Positions 60,784-64,000 of a stretch of DNA of 64,000 nt are shown in pieces. The notes below the pieces were generated by a model. The model made no database searches and had not been told where the DNA came from. It worked only from the letters and a program-made list of their open reading frames with translations. Within the stretch, counting starts at the first letter, position 1. The number at the start of each line of letters is the position of its first letter. Made by a program: the position numbers and the translations under genes. The DNA comes from Bacteroidota bacterium (GTDB lineage: Bacteria; Bacteroidota; Ignavibacteria; Kryptoniales; JAKASW01): the NCBI GenBank assembly GCA_021812985.1, contig JAKAMG010000009.1, positions 1 to 64,000 of the forward strand. The letters run 5' to 3'.

Positions 60784-62802
60784 TCACTTCTTCTGGGACA
60801 GTCTGTGAACTTCGTCGCGGAGTTCGGCAGCCTTTTCGAATTCGAGATCCTTGGCCGCCTGATACATCTCCTTCGTAAGCCGCTCTATCAGTTCTGACTT
60901 CTGCTGGTCGTTAAGATACTTTTGAGGTGCCTCCGAAACGCTCGCCTGCTGCAGGCGCCTCGTCTTCTCTTCCGCTTCGGCGCGTACGTCTGCGATCGCA
61001 GTCGAGGCGATTATCTCTTCAGCGGACTTAACTATCGACTTCGGCGTTATGTTGTGTTCCGTGTTGTAGGTGGTCTGTATCTTCCTTCGTCTTTCAGTCT
61101 CATCGATCATCCTCCTCATACTGCGGGTGATCGTGTCTGCGTAGAGGATGACTCTGCTCCCGACGTTTCTTGCGGCGCGGCCGGCAGTCTGAATCAAACT
61201 CTTCTCGGATCGGAGGAATCCTTCCTTGTCCGCGTCAAGTATCGCAACGAGGGAGACTTCCGGAAGGTCGAGCCCTTCGCGGAGAAGGTTCACCCCGACG
61301 AGCACGTCGAACTCACCAAGGCGCAGGTCGCGCAATATGGACACGCGTTCGAGCGAATCGATGTCTGAATGGATATACTTTACCCTTACGTTCAGCCCTC
61401 TAAGATACTCAGTGAGGTCCTCGGCCATTCTCTTGGTCAGCGTCGTGACGAGCGTCCTCTCCTTGGCCTTCACCCTGTCCCTTATCTCATGGATCAGGTC
61501 GTCCATCTGGTTCTTTATCGGTCTCACCTCGACCTCAGGGTCGACTATGCCGGTTGGACGGATAACCTGCTCCACGAAGACGCCACCGCTCTTCTCCAGC
61601 TCGTATTCGCTCGGCGTGGCGCTCACGTAGATCGCCTGATTGACCATCGACTCAAACTCGTCGAACTTGAGCGGGCGGTTATCCAGCGCCGACGGCAGCC
61701 TGAAGCCGTACTCAACCAGCGTCTGCTTCCTCGACCTGTCACCGTGGTACATCGCCCTCAATTGGGGTAGAGTCTGGTGTGACTCGTCGATGAACATGAG
61801 AAAGTCTTTCGGGAAATAGTCCAGCAACGTGTAAGGTCGCTGTCCAGCCTCCCTTCCGGTGATGTGGCGGGAATAGTTCTCTATACCGCTGCAGTAACCG
61901 ACCTCCTTCATCATTTCGATGTCGAATCGCGTTCGCTGCTCCAGTCTTTGAGCCTCTAAATACTTTCCGAGTGCCCTTAGCTCAGTGAGCCTGCTTACGA
62001 GTTCAGCCTCTATCCCTACGATGGCGCGGTCAAGGTTCTCCTGGCTTGTCACGAAGTGGCGTGCAGGATAAACTGCGACCTCATCCATCTCGAGTGCCGG
62101 GACGCCCGTTATAGGATCGAAGGTCTTGATTGACTCGACCTCATCGCCGAAAAATTCCACCCTAATGGCTTCTTCGAGTTCATAAGCCGGAAAGATCTCC
62201 ACTACATCGCCCCTTACTCTGAAAACGCCGCGAAGAAATTCGACATCGTTTCTCGCGTAAAGGCTCTCGATGAGAAGCTGCTGCAGGTGCCTCCTCCCCA
62301 TCTTCTCTCCCTTTCGTATCAGGACCACCTCGTTCCTGTAGTCATGAGGAGAGCCTATCCCGTATATGCAGGAGACCGAAGCTACAACGAGGACATCATC
62401 CCGTCCGCTAAGGAGCGAACTTGTAGCGCGCAACCTGAGCCGGTCGATCTCATCGTTGATTGAAGAGTCCTTCTCGATGTACGTGTCCGTCTGAGGGATG
62501 TAAGCCTCGGGCTGATAGTAATCGTAGTACGATATGAAGAACTCGACGACGTTGTCCGGGAAGAGCTGCTTGAACTCGCCGTAGAGCTGTGCGGCAAGCG
62601 TCTTGTTGTGCGATATAACGAGCGTCGGCTTGTTGATGTTCTGCATTATCTGGGCCATCGTATACGTCTTGCCGCTCCCCGTAACGCCGAGCAACGTTTG
62701 ATGCTTCAGCCCACTCCTTACGCCGTCAGTCAGTTCCCTGATAGCCTGAGGCTGATCGCCCGATGGTTTATATTCTGAAATCAGTTCGAATTTGTTGCGC
62801 AT
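60784..62802 (-). CDS. uvrB: Excinuclease ABC subunit B
   Basis: Nucleotide-excision repair helicase-like protein loaded by UvrA and then binding UvrC. It has 672 residues, the family norm. Seen: GDQPQAI Q-motif near 15, Walker A GVTGSGKT near 40, the beta-hairpin [22 protein letters not shown] near 90, motif [11 protein letters not shown] near 337, [23 protein letters not shown] near 540 and the C-terminal UVR UvrC-contact domain [25 protein letters not shown] at 62802 is the standard MRNKFELIS start. Confidence 0.98.
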   Translation of the reverse strand: MRNKFELISEYKPSGDQPQAIRELTDGVRSGLKHQTLLGVTGSGKTYTMAQIMQNINKPTLVISHNKTLAAQLYGEFKQLFPDNVVEFFISYYDYYQPEAYIPQTDTYIEKDSSINDEIDRLRLRATSSLLSGRDDVLVVASVSCIYGIGSPHDYRNEVVLIRKGEKMGRRHLQQLLIESLYARNDVEFLRGVFRVRGDVVEIFPAYELEEAIRVEFFGDEVESIKTFDPITGVPALEMDEVAVYPARHFVTSQENLDRAIVGIEAELVSRLTELRALGKYLEAQRLEQRTRFDIEMMKEVGYCSGIENYSRHITGREAGQRPYTLLDYFPKDFLMFIDESHQTLPQLRAMYHGDRSRKQTLVEYGFRLPSALDNRPLKFDEFESMVNQAIYVSATPSEYELEKSGGVFVEQVIRPTGIVDPEVEVRPIKNQMDDLIHEIRDRVKAKERTLVTTLTKRMAEDLTEYLRGLNVRVKYIHSDIDSLERVSILRDLRLGEFDVLVGVNLLREGLDLPEVSLVAILDADKEGFLRSEKSLIQTAGRAARNVGSRVILYADTITRSMRRMIDETERRRKIQTTYNTEHNITPKSIVKSAEEIIASTAIADVRAEAEEKTRRLQQASVSEAPQKYLNDQQKSELIERLTKEMYQAAKDLEFEKAAELRDEVHRLSQKK

Positions 62803-62926
62803 AATTGATGTAGGTCTACTCCTCGAATAAATCTAACCGCGCGCCGCGATTAGGGCAACTTCGCGAGGAGTCACCCCCCGCGCGTCTTCGCGCAAACTAC
62901 CCCGCCTGCCTTGGTAACCCTGTCGA

Positions 62927-63829
62927 CTACTTGCCCGTCATGATCGACTTGAAGACGTATCCCGCCACCTGAGGATTCTCCTTGAATCTCCTGATAGAGT
63001 ACGCGTACCACTCTCTCCCGAACGGGACGTACACACGAAGCCGGTGACCATCGGCAACTATCTTGTCGCGGAGATCGTGCCTGACACCGTACAGCATCTG
63101 AAATTCATAACGATCCTGACTAAGGTGATCCCGGTTCAGAAGGTCGTAAGCCGCCCTGACAAGCATATCGTCATGCGTAGCTATGCCGACCCTGCATCCT
63201 CCTTCGACAAGCATTCCCAGGAGTTTCACGTAATTTCGTCTTATCTCGTCCTTCTCCTTGAACGCAATCGCTTCGGGCTCGATGTAGATCCCTTTGCAGA
63301 GCCTGACACTCGCCTTCATTTCGACGAGGCGTCTGATGTCCTCCTCGCTTCGTCGAAGGTATGCCTGAACAACTACGCCCGTGTTGTCGAAACCGGCCTT
63401 CCGAAATCTTTCGTAGATACCGAGCGTCGCTGTGGTCACGCTTGAGTCCTCCATATCGATCCGGACAAAATTGCCGAGACTCCTCGCGGTTTCCATCACC
63501 CTGCCCACGTTCTCGAAGCAGAAATCCTTATCGATATTGAGACCAAACTGCGTCAGCTTTATCGAAAGATTTGAATTGAGCTTATTACTTTCGATCATCT
63601 TCAGGACTTCGATCGCTGCATCGGATGACGCGGAAGCTTCCTCCCTCGTCGTAACGTTTTCTCCGAGCACGTCGATGGTAGCCATCATATGTTTCGAATT
63701 AAGTTCTCTTACTACCCTGTTAGCATCCTCGATATGTTCGCCAGCGATGTAACGCATGGCAAATCGCTTCACGAAGCCTTTTGGGAATACCTGAAGCGTC
63801 GATACTATGACATTGTTCAACGGGTTCAT
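62927..63829 (-). CDS. Proline dehydrogenase
   Basis: FAD-dependent enzyme oxidising proline to pyrroline-5-carboxylate, monofunctional type of 300 residues (PutB-like). The beta/alpha barrel has MMATIDVLGENVTTREEA near 50, SIKLTQFGLNIDKDFC near 92, FVRIDMEDSSVTTATL near 117, VVQAYLRRSEEDIRRLV near 150, VRLCKGIYIEPE near 180 and the C-terminal YVPFGREWYAYSIRRFKENP with the substrate-binding arginines. Electrons would go to the quinone pool. It follows the DUF2203 gene by eleven bases. Confidence 0.93.
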   Translation of the reverse strand: MNPLNNVIVSTLQVFPKGFVKRFAMRYIAGEHIEDANRVVRELNSKHMMATIDVLGENVTTREEASASSDAAIEVLKMIESNKLNSNLSIKLTQFGLNIDKDFCFENVGRVMETARSLGNFVRIDMEDSSVTTATLGIYERFRKAGFDNTGVVVQAYLRRSEEDIRRLVEMKASVRLCKGIYIEPEAIAFKEKDEIRRNYVKLLGMLVEGGCRVGIATHDDMLVRAAYDLLNRDHLSQDRYEFQMLYGVRHDLRDKIVADGHRLRVYVPFGREWYAYSIRRFKENPQVAGYVFKSIMTGK

Positions 63830-63840
63830 TCCATCTCCGG

Positions 63841-64000
63841 TTAGAGTTGACTGGTACTTCTTCTTCCGGCAAAGCCCGATTGTATCGGGTGCCAGTACTG
63901 AATATCCTCCTCGCCAAGTTTATAGCAGAGGTATACTTCTTCGCCGTTCTCCCTAACATGCGGGAAGTCAATCAGAGGTTCGTCGATCCCCTTAACAAGA
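63841..64000 (-). CDS. DUF2203 family protein (C-terminal fragment)
   Basis: The window ends inside this gene; only about 52 C-terminal residues are seen (GIDEPLIDFPHVRENGEEVY, then CYKLGEEDIQYWH and QSGFAGR). The segment from VKGIDEPLIDFP to HPIQSGFAGR with the Tyr-Leu-Cys-x-x-x-Gly-Glu-Asp pattern is typical of the end of DUF2203 proteins, small bacterial proteins without known role. The stop TAA is at 63841. It is the first visible member of a run with proline dehydrogenase. Confidence 0.75.
   Translation of the reverse strand, partial: LVKGIDEPLIDFPHVRENGEEVYLCYKLGEEDIQYWHPIQSGFAGRRSTSQL

Noticed and set aside
1-64000. CRISPR arrays, insertion sequences and prophage genes
   Set aside because: No short regularly spaced repeats, transposase, integrase or phage structural genes were seen on either strand; the only repeat array is the tRNA/GIY-YIG one.

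Overview
The window (about 50% GC by eye) looks like a chromosome segment of a Gram-negative bacterium from the Bacteroidota/Chlorobiota side of the tree, most like Ignavibacteria or Kryptonia-type lineages. The basis is a propeller protein with a type IX secretion C-terminal sorting domain, a serine palmitoyltransferase-like gene, many outer-membrane lipoproteins, large multihaem c-type cytochromes, and frequent GTG and TTG starts. The placement is inference; there is no rRNA gene in the window.

Layout. 1-3422 (minus): two [2Fe-2S] ferredoxins, PolX, a PAP2-like membrane protein and a YggU protein. 3538-4219: a tRNA-Pro(CGG) followed by two nearly identical 312-bp tandem units, each a tiny GIY-YIG nuclease gene plus a tRNA-like 3' fragment; this is the most unusual locus. 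4357-9506 (minus): a 7TM histidine kinase and a VWA / metallo-beta-lactamase / MoxR-like AAA set. 9628-11541: GT9 glycosyltransferase and PurC, convergent. 11673-16588 (minus): TetR, periplasmic adaptor, two FtsX-type permeases and a LolD-like ATPase, with a perfect palindromic operator before tetR. 16770-18483 (minus): Apt, enoyl-CoA hydratase and an EVE-domain protein. 18656-24796 (plus): GlcNAc-kinase-like protein, a lipoprotein fusing GH3 to a serine beta-lactamase domain, and an OmpR-type two-component system. 24884-28697 (minus): translation genes rplM, rpsI, rpsB, tsf, pyrH, frr. 28872-31144: VIT-type transporter, Upp, HAD phosphatase.

31354-39271 (minus) is an electron-transfer island. 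It holds a DksA-like protein, a cytochrome with 19 c-haem motifs fused to a b-type membrane domain (CbcL-like), a second DksA/TraR-like protein, a tetrahaem c554-like cytochrome, an outer-membrane beta-barrel, a 14-haem cytochrome and a 7-motif cytochrome lipoprotein. Together they encode about 44 c-haem sites and read as a possible inner-membrane to periplasm to outer-membrane route for extracellular electron transfer. Next to it lie a degenerate receiver protein and a PAS kinase / NtrC-type regulator pair.

43680-48028 (minus): UspA, a cyclic-nucleotide-binding protein, IlvE, a GNAT-like protein and a serine palmitoyltransferase-like enzyme (possible sphingolipid pair). 48278-54033: GT-C-like membrane protein, type IX-sorted propeller protein, RibH, PHP phosphoesterase and a Crp/Fnr regulator. 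54218-64000: cysteine desulfurase, RsmB-like methyltransferase, Ppx/GppA, PrmA, M28 peptidase, VOC protein, ComF, UvrB, proline dehydrogenase and the end of a DUF2203 gene. Several promoters fit TTGNNN, a 17-base spacer and TATWTT; two of them sit so close to the ATG that leaderless messages are predicted.
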